From Bacteroidales bacterium (GTDB taxonomy: Bacteria > Bacteroidota > Bacteroidia > Bacteroidales > Prolixibacteraceae): a DNA stretch of 46,594 nucleotides. Made by a program: the position numbers and the translations under genes. Shown in pieces: positions 35,115 through 42,906 of this stretch (the stretch's first letter is position 1; each line of letters opens with the position of its first letter). The notes below the pieces were generated by a model, which was given only the letters and a program-made list of their open reading frames with translations, was not told the origin of the DNA and ran no database searches. The stretch is taken from positions 1-46,594 of the forward strand of contig JAATGF010000180.1 in assembly GCA_015654795.1 (NCBI GenBank), given 5' to 3'.

Positions 35115-36047
35115 TCACAGTTGATTGATCAGTTTTATTACAGCCTGAGGCTCAAGACAAACCTGTTTAAAGATGTCCTGTACATCCTCTTTTGATATTT
35201 TAATAAAGTCCTCCTCTCTGGGTGTAATTAAAACTCCTCCCATATCGACCGATGCCGGACTCAAAATTAACTGTTTTTCACCGGATTCGAAATATTGGGC
35301 AGGTCGATGCAACGTCCTTGGGAAAATATGAATGATCCATTCTCCGTGTTCAAATATAGCAAGAATATTAAGCATTGGTTCAACCTCATCGGGTTGTAAT
35401 ATTTGCAATTTACGATATACGCGATTAAAACATTCAATTAAATCAACCTTGTTTTTGCCGTTTAGCGAGATGGTTCCTCGTTGATAGTTTGGCCAGTGGA
35501 AGATGGTAATGTTACCAATCCGACGAACCTCCCGGCAACATTTGTTATTTAGAAAATCAACTTCAATTGATAAGAAACCTTTTATTCCTGCCTGAAAATG
35601 AAGATGATCGGGTGCCGATGCTCCACATTTGGGTCCGTTATAAAAAATGACAAAATCATCCAGACTGGCAGCAAGGTCGAGCATACTTCCAAAATTTCCG
35701 ATGATTCGCTGATCAGTATGTGAAATATTTGGAATGGTAAGATGTTCGGGGAATATTGGAAAAGGATTTACCAGTACGACATATTCACTATTAAAGGATA
35801 AGCTTCGTTGTTGGGATGGACGGTTTTTCTCACATAAAAAGCAGGGTCGTGCTTCAATGGATTTGGTGTCAACTTTGGCAGCCGAAGATACAATTCGCTC
35901 CGGATTAAATTGGATATCAATGTGATAATCTCCATAATCGAATGTTTTTATCTTGACATTTTTTAAACTGCCATAGTTCTTTGCTGCAAGATCCCATTCA
36001 CCAATCTGTTCGCGTATTAACTCCCTTGCTTTTTTTGAAAACTCCAT
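35115..36047 (-). CDS. DUF4922 HIT/GalT-like nucleotidyltransferase or phosphorylase
   Basis: A 310-residue soluble protein of the DUF4922 family. It has a Cys69-F-L-Cys72 pair that could bind zinc as in GalT-like proteins, the PFPIFPEHLTIPNISHTDQ segment typical of HIT/Ap4A-phosphorylase folds, and the catalytic-type H148-L-H150-F-Q152. HxHxQ enzymes transfer a nucleotidyl group through a histidine intermediate or phosphorolyse nucleotide sugars. No signal peptide is present, so it is cytoplasmic. It lies between a GT2 gene and the SpoIID gene in the murein operon. It may make or break a nucleotide-activated amino sugar, a job like that of MurU in other bacteria (inference; the substrate is unknown). 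Confidence 0.8.
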   Translation of the reverse strand: MEFSKKARELIREQIGEWDLAAKNYGSLKNVKIKTFDYGDYHIDIQFNPERIVSSAAKVDTKSIEARPCFLCEKNRPSQQRSLSFNSEYVVLVNPFPIFPEHLTIPNISHTDQRIIGNFGSMLDLAASLDDFVIFYNGPKCGASAPDHLHFQAGIKGFLSIEVDFLNNKCCREVRRIGNITIFHWPNYQRGTISLNGKNKVDLIECFNRVYRKLQILQPDEVEPMLNILAIFEHGEWIIHIFPRTLHRPAQYFESGEKQLILSPASVDMGGVLITPREEDFIKISKEDVQDIFKQVCLEPQAVIKLINQL

Positions 36048-36101
36048 TTTGATGTTCTCTTTCTTTATTTTGATTCACCTAATAGGTTAAGTTTCTATCT
36101 A

Positions 36102-36120
36102 AAAACCTCTTCAAGGTTTT
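36102..36120. terminator. Short hairpin between GT2 and DUF4922 genes
   Basis: AAAACCT (36102-36108) and AGGTTTT (36114-36120) form a 7-bp stem with a 5-base loop and flanking A/T runs on both sides. It lies in a 119-base gap inside a likely operon, so it may be an attenuator or processing site rather than a full stop. Confidence 0.35.
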
Positions 36121-36136
36121 ATTTTCTCATTTTCTC

Positions 36137-36172
36137 TTACTCCATCCATCACCCTTACTCCATCCATCACCC
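36137..36172. repeat. 18-bp tandem duplication across the GT2 stop codon
   Basis: TTACTCCATCCATCACCC is present at 36137-36154 and again at 36155-36172. The stop of the GT2 gene (36167-36169) lies in the second copy. It is probably slippage; both copies would provide a TGA in the same relative place. Confidence 0.6.
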
Positions 36173-37636
36173 TTTCTCCTTTACAGCCTGCTGACGTGCC
36201 CAGAATTCGAGTGTCCTGATTTTATCCTTGTAAAAATTGTGGACATTCATTTTAGCAATATCAAGTGAAGAATCTGAATTTTCATCCCAACGCCGACAAA
36301 GGTACAACGGATCGTAAATTCGCCCTATCTGGTAATGCCGGCTAATTGCAAGTCCCAATGCATAATCCTCGCCATAACTAACATTGGGAACCTGAATTTC
36401 ACGAAGCACGGGGGTATAAAATGCTCGTGGTGCACCCAATCCATTAATTCTTAATGCATTATTTCTTCCATTATCAGGTGTCCACTCTTTATGATCGATT
36501 AATCCAGGGGGAATCTCTTCAAGTTTAAAGTTGACCATTTTATACGAACCCACCACCATCGCGCAGTTTTGATCATAGAATGAGGCAACAACGCGCTGAA
36601 TAACTGTATTATCGATATATAAATCATCACTATCCAACTGAATGGCAAACTTTCCGCAATCGGGATGGTTAATCGCTTCATTCCAGCAACCGCCAATTCC
36701 AAGATCCTTTCGCTTCGGAATTACATGCACAATCCGGTTATCTGAATCCGCAAATGATTTTATAATTTCGGTTGTTCCATCGGTGGAATAGTTGTCGACA
36801 ATGATAAGGTTAAATTTAAAGTCAACTTCCTGACTTAAAACAGATTTTATGGCATCGCTTATTGTTTTGGCACGATTCCATACAGGAATAATTACAGAAG
36901 CTTCGTATTTAAAATTACCGGCAGAAAATGCAATTTCTTTGAATTTTGGGGCAAGCCAGGCTCCAACCACTTTTAAATGTGAGGTACAAGCTTTCTCCAT
37001 TTCTATCTGTTTGAACCGGTTACGCGGGTCGACATAATCAAACATTTTTTCACCCGATTTGCGGGTATCCAATTCGAGTTCCGTATAAAGTAATTCAGGT
37101 AAATGTACCAGCTTGTAGTTTTGCGAAACTTTTAATCGAAGATCGTATAAGCCGGCAAGCTCAAACTCCTCATCCATACGCTGAGCCGCTTCAACTAATG
37201 CTGCAGTTCGAAAAAGCAGTAAAGAGCCAAAGTCGAAATCGTCGCGCAGACTACCATCCTGGTATTCAATAACAGGGTGGGGTTTTAAAACACCCTCTTT
37301 TTGTTCAAAATAATCGGAATAAACCATTCCTGCCCCGCTGTTTTTGGACGTTTGCAACATTCGATGCAAAGCATTTTGCCCCAGATCGAGTGGCAATGTT
37401 TTGGTATAGAGTAAAATGAAGGGGGTAGTTGTATTTTTTGCAAACTCTTTTATTGCTTTTGTTGAAATAAAACTATCCAACTTTATTTTGGCAATATCAG
37501 CTTCTTCAAGGGAACGTTCCAAATTTCCAACCAGAATAATTTTTTCTACAACGCCCGAATCTCTTAACGTTTGTAGCGTTGGTTCAAATTCCGTTCCATC
37601 CTGAACTGGAAAGAAGCATGTGATCTGATTTTTCAT
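36167..37636 (-). CDS. GT2 glycosyltransferase with a degenerate N-terminal GT-A-like half
   Basis: A 489-residue cytoplasmic protein. The C-terminal half (about 245-480) is a clear GT2/GT-A domain: SVIIPVWNRAKTISDAI, LIIVDNYSTDGTTEII, the metal-binding LDSDDLY and YGEDYAL. The first half (about 1-230) looks like a second, degenerate GT-A fold (YSDYFEQKEG, FDFGSLLLF). No transmembrane segment is seen. It lies 14 bases after the amidase gene and precedes DUF4922. A sugar-polymerising enzyme is unexpected in a degradative locus. With DUF4922 it may form a salvage or modification branch that reuses wall sugars (inference). Acceptor and donor are unknown. Confidence 0.85.
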   Translation of the reverse strand: MKNQITCFFPVQDGTEFEPTLQTLRDSGVVEKIILVGNLERSLEEADIAKIKLDSFISTKAIKEFAKNTTTPFILLYTKTLPLDLGQNALHRMLQTSKNSGAGMVYSDYFEQKEGVLKPHPVIEYQDGSLRDDFDFGSLLLFRTAALVEAAQRMDEEFELAGLYDLRLKVSQNYKLVHLPELLYTELELDTRKSGEKMFDYVDPRNRFKQIEMEKACTSHLKVVGAWLAPKFKEIAFSAGNFKYEASVIIPVWNRAKTISDAIKSVLSQEVDFKFNLIIVDNYSTDGTTEIIKSFADSDNRIVHVIPKRKDLGIGGCWNEAINHPDCGKFAIQLDSDDLYIDNTVIQRVVASFYDQNCAMVVGSYKMVNFKLEEIPPGLIDHKEWTPDNGRNNALRINGLGAPRAFYTPVLREIQVPNVSYGEDYALGLAISRHYQIGRIYDPLYLCRRWDENSDSSLDIAKMNVHNFYKDKIRTLEFWARQQAVKEKG

Positions 37637-37650
37637 ATTTATAGCTGAAT

Positions 37651-40600
37651 TTATTTTGATTCAAAGAAATTGATAATTTGCTGCATAAGTATTTTACGAT
37701 CAGTGGAATCGATGATTGTCTCAAAAGGTAATCCCATCGCCGCGACTTTATATTTACCATTGAATATAACACCCGCGCTCACATTATTTTCACCATAACG
37801 GAATGCCGTGATGGCATTTTTTCCTGCAGGTTCAATCCCGTCGGGTGCCTCAACTGTGTAAATATTCGGATCAAATTCGGTATTGAAATTCCACTTTCCC
37901 TTGAACCATTGATGGACATAATCGGTTGAATAAAAGGAACCACCTTTCGATGCATGACCGGTTCTCCAGGAAAAATGCAAAACATCTTTAACAAATTTGG
38001 CAGTAATGGTATCATTGCTTTCACCAAATTCAGATCCAATGTAGGCGCCTGAAATAAAAAGTTTACTTCCTTTTTCTGTGAGTTCTGAAATCTTCGACAT
38101 TAAGGCTGGTGTATAAATTTTATAGTCAATTAGCATTGGGTCTCTTAAGTTACGCGTAGATCGCTCTTCTCCCAAAATAAGATCTGTAGCAAAATAGGAT
38201 GAAATATCAAATTTAGGTTGACTAAAAACTTCATCACTTGTTGAAACAAATGAATAACCGGCATCCATAATGGCTTTTCCATGGATAAAAGGGTAATCGA
38301 AACTATTACCGGGAACTACTTTCCCTTCCATATTGGCATAGCTTGCGCCCCAACCGGGACTATCGTTGTCAAGCCATTTAGATTTACGATCAAAATCATA
38401 TTGAAATCCTGCAAGGCTGATATCCTGACGATCTGCGATACCCTGATCTTTCCACCATTCGATTCCTGATGTGGCACCGTTATCAAAAATGGCAGGCGCG
38501 CAAATGCGATTAAATCCATTCACAATTAGAATATTACCTTTGCTGTTGTTCTTTTGCCCAACTGAAAGTATTTCGCCTGGAAAACTCTCACCGCCATTGT
38601 TAATTGCCGTAACTTTATAACTATAAATCTGGTCGTACTGATCCAGATTTAAAATCAGGGTAGTATCTTCTACAACAACGCCATTATCAAAGCCATTGTC
38701 ATCAATCCGTTTGTAAACTTTGTATTTATCCGGTTTGGCGCTTGGTTCAAGCAGGTCATTAACAGCACTCCAGCTCAATTTAAAAGAATTTTCCCCCAGT
38801 TTTGTAATCGCTAAATGATCAACGGGCAAGGGCTGAACGACATAGCGTCGTTTTTCTTGGTATGACTGAAATTTCAATATCCCTTTATAAATAGCGCGAC
38901 TAACGGCAAAATGGAATCGCGGATCTAAACCATATTTCATATCAGCAATGTTCTGATGCGAAAGCAGTTCCAGCAACATGGTTGGAACGTTTGGCCGCCA
39001 CGCTTCTGAATACTGTTTATCCCAAAGCCCGCGTCTTGTCCATTGTGGATTGAATTGTTGACGAATATCATCAACCAATTGTGTCTGAATCAGATCTGCT
39101 AAGTCGCGGCTTGCCATTCTTGATTTCCCGTTAGGAAAAAGGCCGCTATCAGCCATTGTGCTGTAGATGCCAAGTGTCCCGATAATCGAATCATTTGGGG
39201 TAACTCCCGCGTCGGAATGAAAAGCAAACGCGAGATCAATCGGAATCTTTAAGCCGGCAGCATTACGCTGTTTGTCCGGACCGTTTGGTTTGCCCATCAG
39301 GTAATTAACCCATTCTCCGCGCGACTGGTAATCATCGTTGTAATCGTTCCTGTCTTTATTCAGATTATACGTAAGCGTATCCGGGAAACCGGCATTTTGA
39401 AGATAGTATCTTGCTGCTTCAAGGTAGCGAGGCTTGCCACTTAATTTATAATCAAAGAGTTGTGAGTTATTTTTGATAATCTCGTTCCCCATATTTTTGT
39501 CAGCGAGTGACTTTTTATTCAATATCATTTCATCTGCGGGACGTCGGACCACATTTCCCATTCCGCCTCCGAATTTTACGGCATCCGCTGAAATAGAACC
39601 TGGTTTTTCACTATTGCAACTAATCGTTACCATGCCTATTTTAGGATCTTTTCCCAAATTAAAATCGAATGTTCCAAGGTAAATCCATGTTCCCCCGCCA
39701 ATTTTTTGATTTACCAAAAAATCGGTCGTTCCACCAGCATGGCAGACTGTATATCTTACTTCTGAAGATGAAGTGCTATCGCTTTGGTAGGCAATCGAAA
39801 CGGAATATCGCCCTTTTTCGCTAAAGAAAGGTATGTATTTGATAGACTTATTATTATCTTTCAAACTTGAAAGACGGAGCGAGGTTCCCATTTGAAATGG
39901 ATTGTCGTCTGAAAACAACGTATCTTTGAGTAAAAAGCCTTTGCCAGATTGTTCAACAGATAGTCCATCAGGAATATTCAGTTCTGAACCTCGCGTAGAT
40001 CGGTCATTATCAACGATTACCTCATGCAATTGCCAGTCACGTTCGCGGGGCAGGAAAACGTTGGCACCGCTGTTCTCAAGCATCGGAACAAGATAAGGCA
40101 AAACATAGCTCATTGTAAACATATCTTCCACCGTTCCAAACAGGCGGGCTCGCTGCCATTCCCATCGGTCAAGTTTCGACTCGTAATACCATCCATGACT
40201 GTCCCATAATGCTATGTTGTTATTATACAAACCCGACCAGGGTTTATCTTTACTTGATTGTTGTACAACAGGGATCCGTCCCGATTTGTCTCCCCAAATC
40301 CTACTTTGGTCTGGAGGCATAGTCGTCCGGAATGAGTTTGGAACTAACTCCTTTAATAGATGATGATCGGTAAAAATCTCAAGCGAATAGTTTCTGAACT
40401 TTCGCCCTAAATTTTTTTTAACCGAATTTTCAATATCTGTTACTTCATTCTCCCTTACCGGAATATATGAAAGCGGCGTTGTGAAAAAAACCTGGATAAG
40501 TTTATTTTCCGGATGAATCGACAAAGAATCAAAGCGAATACGTCCCACATGCTGCCAATCCGGCATCAGATTGTCCATTCTTTTGAGATGGCTCCCTGCC

Positions 40601-40707
40601 TTGATGGTAAGACGGGATTGCTTTCCCGTTTGCGGAAAACCAATTAATGGAATGATCGAGATGATCATTACGACAATGCCTATGTGGAGTCGGCTAAATT
40701 TCTTCAT
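37651..40707 (-). CDS. N-acetylmuramoyl-L-alanine amidase split by a golvesin-like domain, with FnIII and C-terminal domains
   Basis: A 1018-residue exported protein (signal peptide to about 26). An N-terminal region (30-150) precedes an Amidase_3 fold in two pieces: H171 in WDSHGWYY and E194 in TVEDMF, then H497 in AFHSDAG and E580 in MLLELLSHQ, so zinc ligands and catalytic Glu are complete. Between them (about 265-390) lies a golvesin C-terminal-like beta domain (KGRYSVSIAYQSD ... ISADAVKFGG). A fibronectin-III domain (about 640-740) and a C-terminal alpha/beta domain (about 750-1015) follow. It should cut stem peptides from MurNAc, giving denuded glycan for the glycosidases nearby. It is first in the long minus-strand series and divergent from murK. 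Homologues are often labelled xanthan lyase in error. Confidence 0.85.
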   Translation of the reverse strand: MKKFSRLHIGIVVMIISIIPLIGFPQTGKQSRLTIKAGSHLKRMDNLMPDWQHVGRIRFDSLSIHPENKLIQVFFTTPLSYIPVRENEVTDIENSVKKNLGRKFRNYSLEIFTDHHLLKELVPNSFRTTMPPDQSRIWGDKSGRIPVVQQSSKDKPWSGLYNNNIALWDSHGWYYESKLDRWEWQRARLFGTVEDMFTMSYVLPYLVPMLENSGANVFLPRERDWQLHEVIVDNDRSTRGSELNIPDGLSVEQSGKGFLLKDTLFSDDNPFQMGTSLRLSSLKDNNKSIKYIPFFSEKGRYSVSIAYQSDSTSSSEVRYTVCHAGGTTDFLVNQKIGGGTWIYLGTFDFNLGKDPKIGMVTISCNSEKPGSISADAVKFGGGMGNVVRRPADEMILNKKSLADKNMGNEIIKNNSQLFDYKLSGKPRYLEAARYYLQNAGFPDTLTYNLNKDRNDYNDDYQSRGEWVNYLMGKPNGPDKQRNAAGLKIPIDLAFAFHSDAGVTPNDSIIGTLGIYSTMADSGLFPNGKSRMASRDLADLIQTQLVDDIRQQFNPQWTRRGLWDKQYSEAWRPNVPTMLLELLSHQNIADMKYGLDPRFHFAVSRAIYKGILKFQSYQEKRRYVVQPLPVDHLAITKLGENSFKLSWSAVNDLLEPSAKPDKYKVYKRIDDNGFDNGVVVEDTTLILNLDQYDQIYSYKVTAINNGGESFPGEILSVGQKNNSKGNILIVNGFNRICAPAIFDNGATSGIEWWKDQGIADRQDISLAGFQYDFDRKSKWLDNDSPGWGASYANMEGKVVPGNSFDYPFIHGKAIMDAGYSFVSTSDEVFSQPKFDISSYFATDLILGEERSTRNLRDPMLIDYKIYTPALMSKISELTEKGSKLFISGAYIGSEFGESNDTITAKFVKDVLHFSWRTGHASKGGSFYSTDYVHQWFKGKWNFNTEFDPNIYTVEAPDGIEPAGKNAITAFRYGENNVSAGVIFNGKYKVAAMGLPFETIIDSTDRKILMQQIINFFESK

Positions 40708-41040
40708 CTGATAAGCGTTTAAGATTGGCTGAAAGTTTAATCTTATTCAATACGTATTTCGGTTCACAAAAAATAAAAGGTCTTTCAACGGTTAGCTCCA
40801 ACCAGCCTTTTACAGTGATCTTCTGAACATGGTTGAAAATCCTCACCAAAAATAGAACTAATTTTTAAAAAAATATGTACTTTTGTCATACATGTTGCAA
40901 GACGCAAAATACTTTGATCTCATTTTCCATCAGCATTGCTAAGTTAAATATTTCGGACTATTTTTAAACCATGATAAATATCAATTAAAGAGAGATAAAG
41001 ATAGAGATATTTAGTCTTGTGACAAATAATATATTAGATA
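40708..41040. promoter_or_regulatory. Divergent promoter region between amidase and murK
   Basis: This 333-base gap drives both halves of the locus. On the plus strand a TACTTTTG -7 box (40878-40885) shares TTG with the dyad TTGTCATACAT (40883-40893), the same layout as at 18898. On the minus strand TATTTTTG (40854-40847) is a -7 candidate for the amidase gene, 140 bases before its ATG. No convincing -33 box was found for either. Confidence 0.4.
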
Positions 41041-41883
41041 ATGATTTTAATTGCAGATAGCGGCACAACCAAAACTGAATGGTGTTTGATAAGTGATCGG
41101 AAAACTTCCGAAACATTGTTCACGTCAGGAATAAACCCATTTTATCAGGAAGCTGGAAATATTTCGGCCATTTTAAATAAAGAGTTTACCGCAGCTAAAA
41201 AATTCGATGCCATCTACTTTTATGGAGCTGGATGTATCAATGAGGAAAAACAGAATATCGTAAAAGAAGCCCTTATAAATGTATTTGACGTATCGCACAT
41301 CTTTATCGGATCTGACCTTTTAGCCGCTGCTCATTCGCTGTGTCAGAATCAGGCGGGAGTCGTTTGTATATTAGGAACAGGCTCAAATTCATGTTATTAT
41401 AATGGAAATGAAATTGTAGCCAACGTTTCACCACTCGGGTTTATTCTTGGCGATGAGGGAAGCGGAGCGGTATTAGGTAAAAAACTGATTGGTGATATTC
41501 TTAAAAAGCAGCTATCCCAATCGTTGATTGATGACTTTTTTGAAACTTACCACACAACTTCGGCTGATATTCTTGAAAATGTGTACAAAAAACCGTTCCC
41601 GAGCCGTTACCTTGCCAATTATACTAAATTTCTTTCAGAAAATATCAAATATCGTGAAATAGAGAATATTGTTGTGACAAGCTTCCGCGAATTTGTGACC
41701 CGGAATTTGCTGCAATACCCGGGAATTGGACAAACACCTGTTCACTTTACGGGGAGCATCGCCTTCCATTTTGAGGCGCAACTTCGAAAAGCCATTGAAG
41801 AGCAGCATCTTATATTAGGAAATATAGAACAAGCTCCGATGAAAGGACTTATCAGGTACCATAACAACAAAATTTTCTTATAA
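41041..41883 (+). CDS. murK: MurK-like amino-sugar kinase (BadF/BadG family)
   Basis: A 280-residue cytoplasmic kinase of the BadF/BadG/BcrA GlcNAc-kinase type. It has phosphate-1 motif ADSGTTKTEWCL at the N-terminus, GSDLLAAAHSLC, phosphate-2 motif CILGTGSNSCYY, sugar-site GDEGSGAVLGKKLI, and adenosine-side FTGSIAFHF. Members phosphorylate GlcNAc and/or MurNAc at C6. The gene is 20 bases before murQ, so MurNAc is the likely main substrate: the kinase makes the MurNAc-6-P that MurQ uses, as in the Tannerella murTKQ operon. It is transcribed away from the amidase operon, with a candidate operator over its -7 box. The start has no strong Shine-Dalgarno sequence. Confidence 0.88.
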   Translation: MILIADSGTTKTEWCLISDRKTSETLFTSGINPFYQEAGNISAILNKEFTAAKKFDAIYFYGAGCINEEKQNIVKEALINVFDVSHIFIGSDLLAAAHSLCQNQAGVVCILGTGSNSCYYNGNEIVANVSPLGFILGDEGSGAVLGKKLIGDILKKQLSQSLIDDFFETYHTTSADILENVYKKPFPSRYLANYTKFLSENIKYREIENIVVTSFREFVTRNLLQYPGIGQTPVHFTGSIAFHFEAQLRKAIEEQHLILGNIEQAPMKGLIRYHNNKIFL

Positions 41884-41903
41884 AATATTTAGAAGTGTAG
41901 TTT

Positions 41904-42731
41904 ATGAAGTCAGCAGTTAAAACCAAAACCAGTATTACTGAATCACCTTCGAATTTTGACAATCTCGACAAGATGTCAGTCGAAGAGTTGCTTACACATA
42001 TAAACGAAGAAGATTCGAAAGTTCACCTCGCAGTCAGACAGGCGATTCCGCAGATCAAAAATCTGGTGGAACAAATTGAAGTCAGAATGAAAAAAGGGGG
42101 ACGTGTTTTCTATCTTGGTGCCGGAACAAGCGGCAGGCTTGGGGTTTTGGATGCTTCAGAGGTTCCTCCAACATTTGGCGTTCCTGAAAGTATGGTGATT
42201 GGTTTGATTGCAGGCGGAGATGTAGCACTTCGAAAATCAGTGGAAGCAGCTGAGGATGATCCCAATAAGGCATGGGCCTCACTTCAGGGTTTCAATATTA
42301 ATAAAAACGATATCGTAATTGGTATTGCTGCTTCAGGAACAACGCCTTATGTGATTGGCGGAATCAAACTTGCCCGCGAAAATGGCATACTGACCGGCTG
42401 TATTACTTGCAATCCCGGGAGTGCAATCGCAGAAGTTACTGAATATCCGATAGAAGCAATCGTTGGACCTGAATTCCTGACAGGTAGTACACGGCTTAAA
42501 GCAGGCACAGCCCAAAAGATGATTCTCAATATGATCACGACTTCTATCATGATCAAATTGGGAAGGGTGAAAGGGAATAAAATGGTGAATATGCAGCTCA
42601 CAAATAAAAAACTGATTGAGCGCGGAACCCAAATGATTGTTGATGAGATTAATATACCAACTGACGAAGCACGTCGGTTATTACTGATACATGGTTCGGT
42701 TAAAAAGGTGATTGAAGCCTATCAAAAATAA
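41904..42731 (+). CDS. murQ: N-acetylmuramic acid 6-phosphate etherase
   Basis: A 275-residue cytoplasmic SIS-domain lyase. It carries the MurQ signature GAGTSGRLGVLDASE (Glu86 at its end) and SVEAAEDD with Glu117; the two correspond to the catalytic-site glutamates reported for E. coli MurQ. AASGTTPYVIGGI and TGSTRLKAGTAQKMILNMI are also typical. It removes D-lactate from MurNAc-6-P to give GlcNAc-6-P, the step specific to murein catabolism. It is the strongest single indicator of what this locus does. It follows murK by 20 bases and ends in a good terminator. NagA and NagB, the next enzymes, are not in the window. Confidence 0.97.
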   Translation: MKSAVKTKTSITESPSNFDNLDKMSVEELLTHINEEDSKVHLAVRQAIPQIKNLVEQIEVRMKKGGRVFYLGAGTSGRLGVLDASEVPPTFGVPESMVIGLIAGGDVALRKSVEAAEDDPNKAWASLQGFNINKNDIVIGIAASGTTPYVIGGIKLARENGILTGCITCNPGSAIAEVTEYPIEAIVGPEFLTGSTRLKAGTAQKMILNMITTSIMIKLGRVKGNKMVNMQLTNKKLIERGTQMIVDEINIPTDEARRLLLIHGSVKKVIEAYQK

Positions 42732-42757
42732 ATGTATTTTCCCATTGACAAATGTGT

Positions 42758-42790
42758 AAGGATGTCTCAAAAATCGGGGCATCCTTTTTT
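42758..42790 (+). terminator. Rho-independent terminator after murQ
   Basis: AAGGATGTCTC (42758-42768) pairs with GGGGCATCCTT (42776-42786) using G-U pairs, with a short A-rich loop, and is followed by Ts. It lies 27 bases after the murQ stop and separates it from the convergent kinase gene. Confidence 0.8.
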
Positions 42791-42906
42791 ATTGATCCGC
42801 AAATCTGATTCAGCCCTTCCGTTTCCATTTTGTGGTATAGTTTTGCAACAAGCGATTTACTTTCTGAAGGGAGGGCACTAAATTGTCCTTTTGAAACGGA
42901 CTATCT

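Noticed and set aside
9351-40707. Type IX secretion C-terminal domains on the exported enzymes
   Set aside because: C-termini of the GH3, GH9, GHL10 and amidase proteins were inspected and none shows a recognisable T9SS sorting domain.
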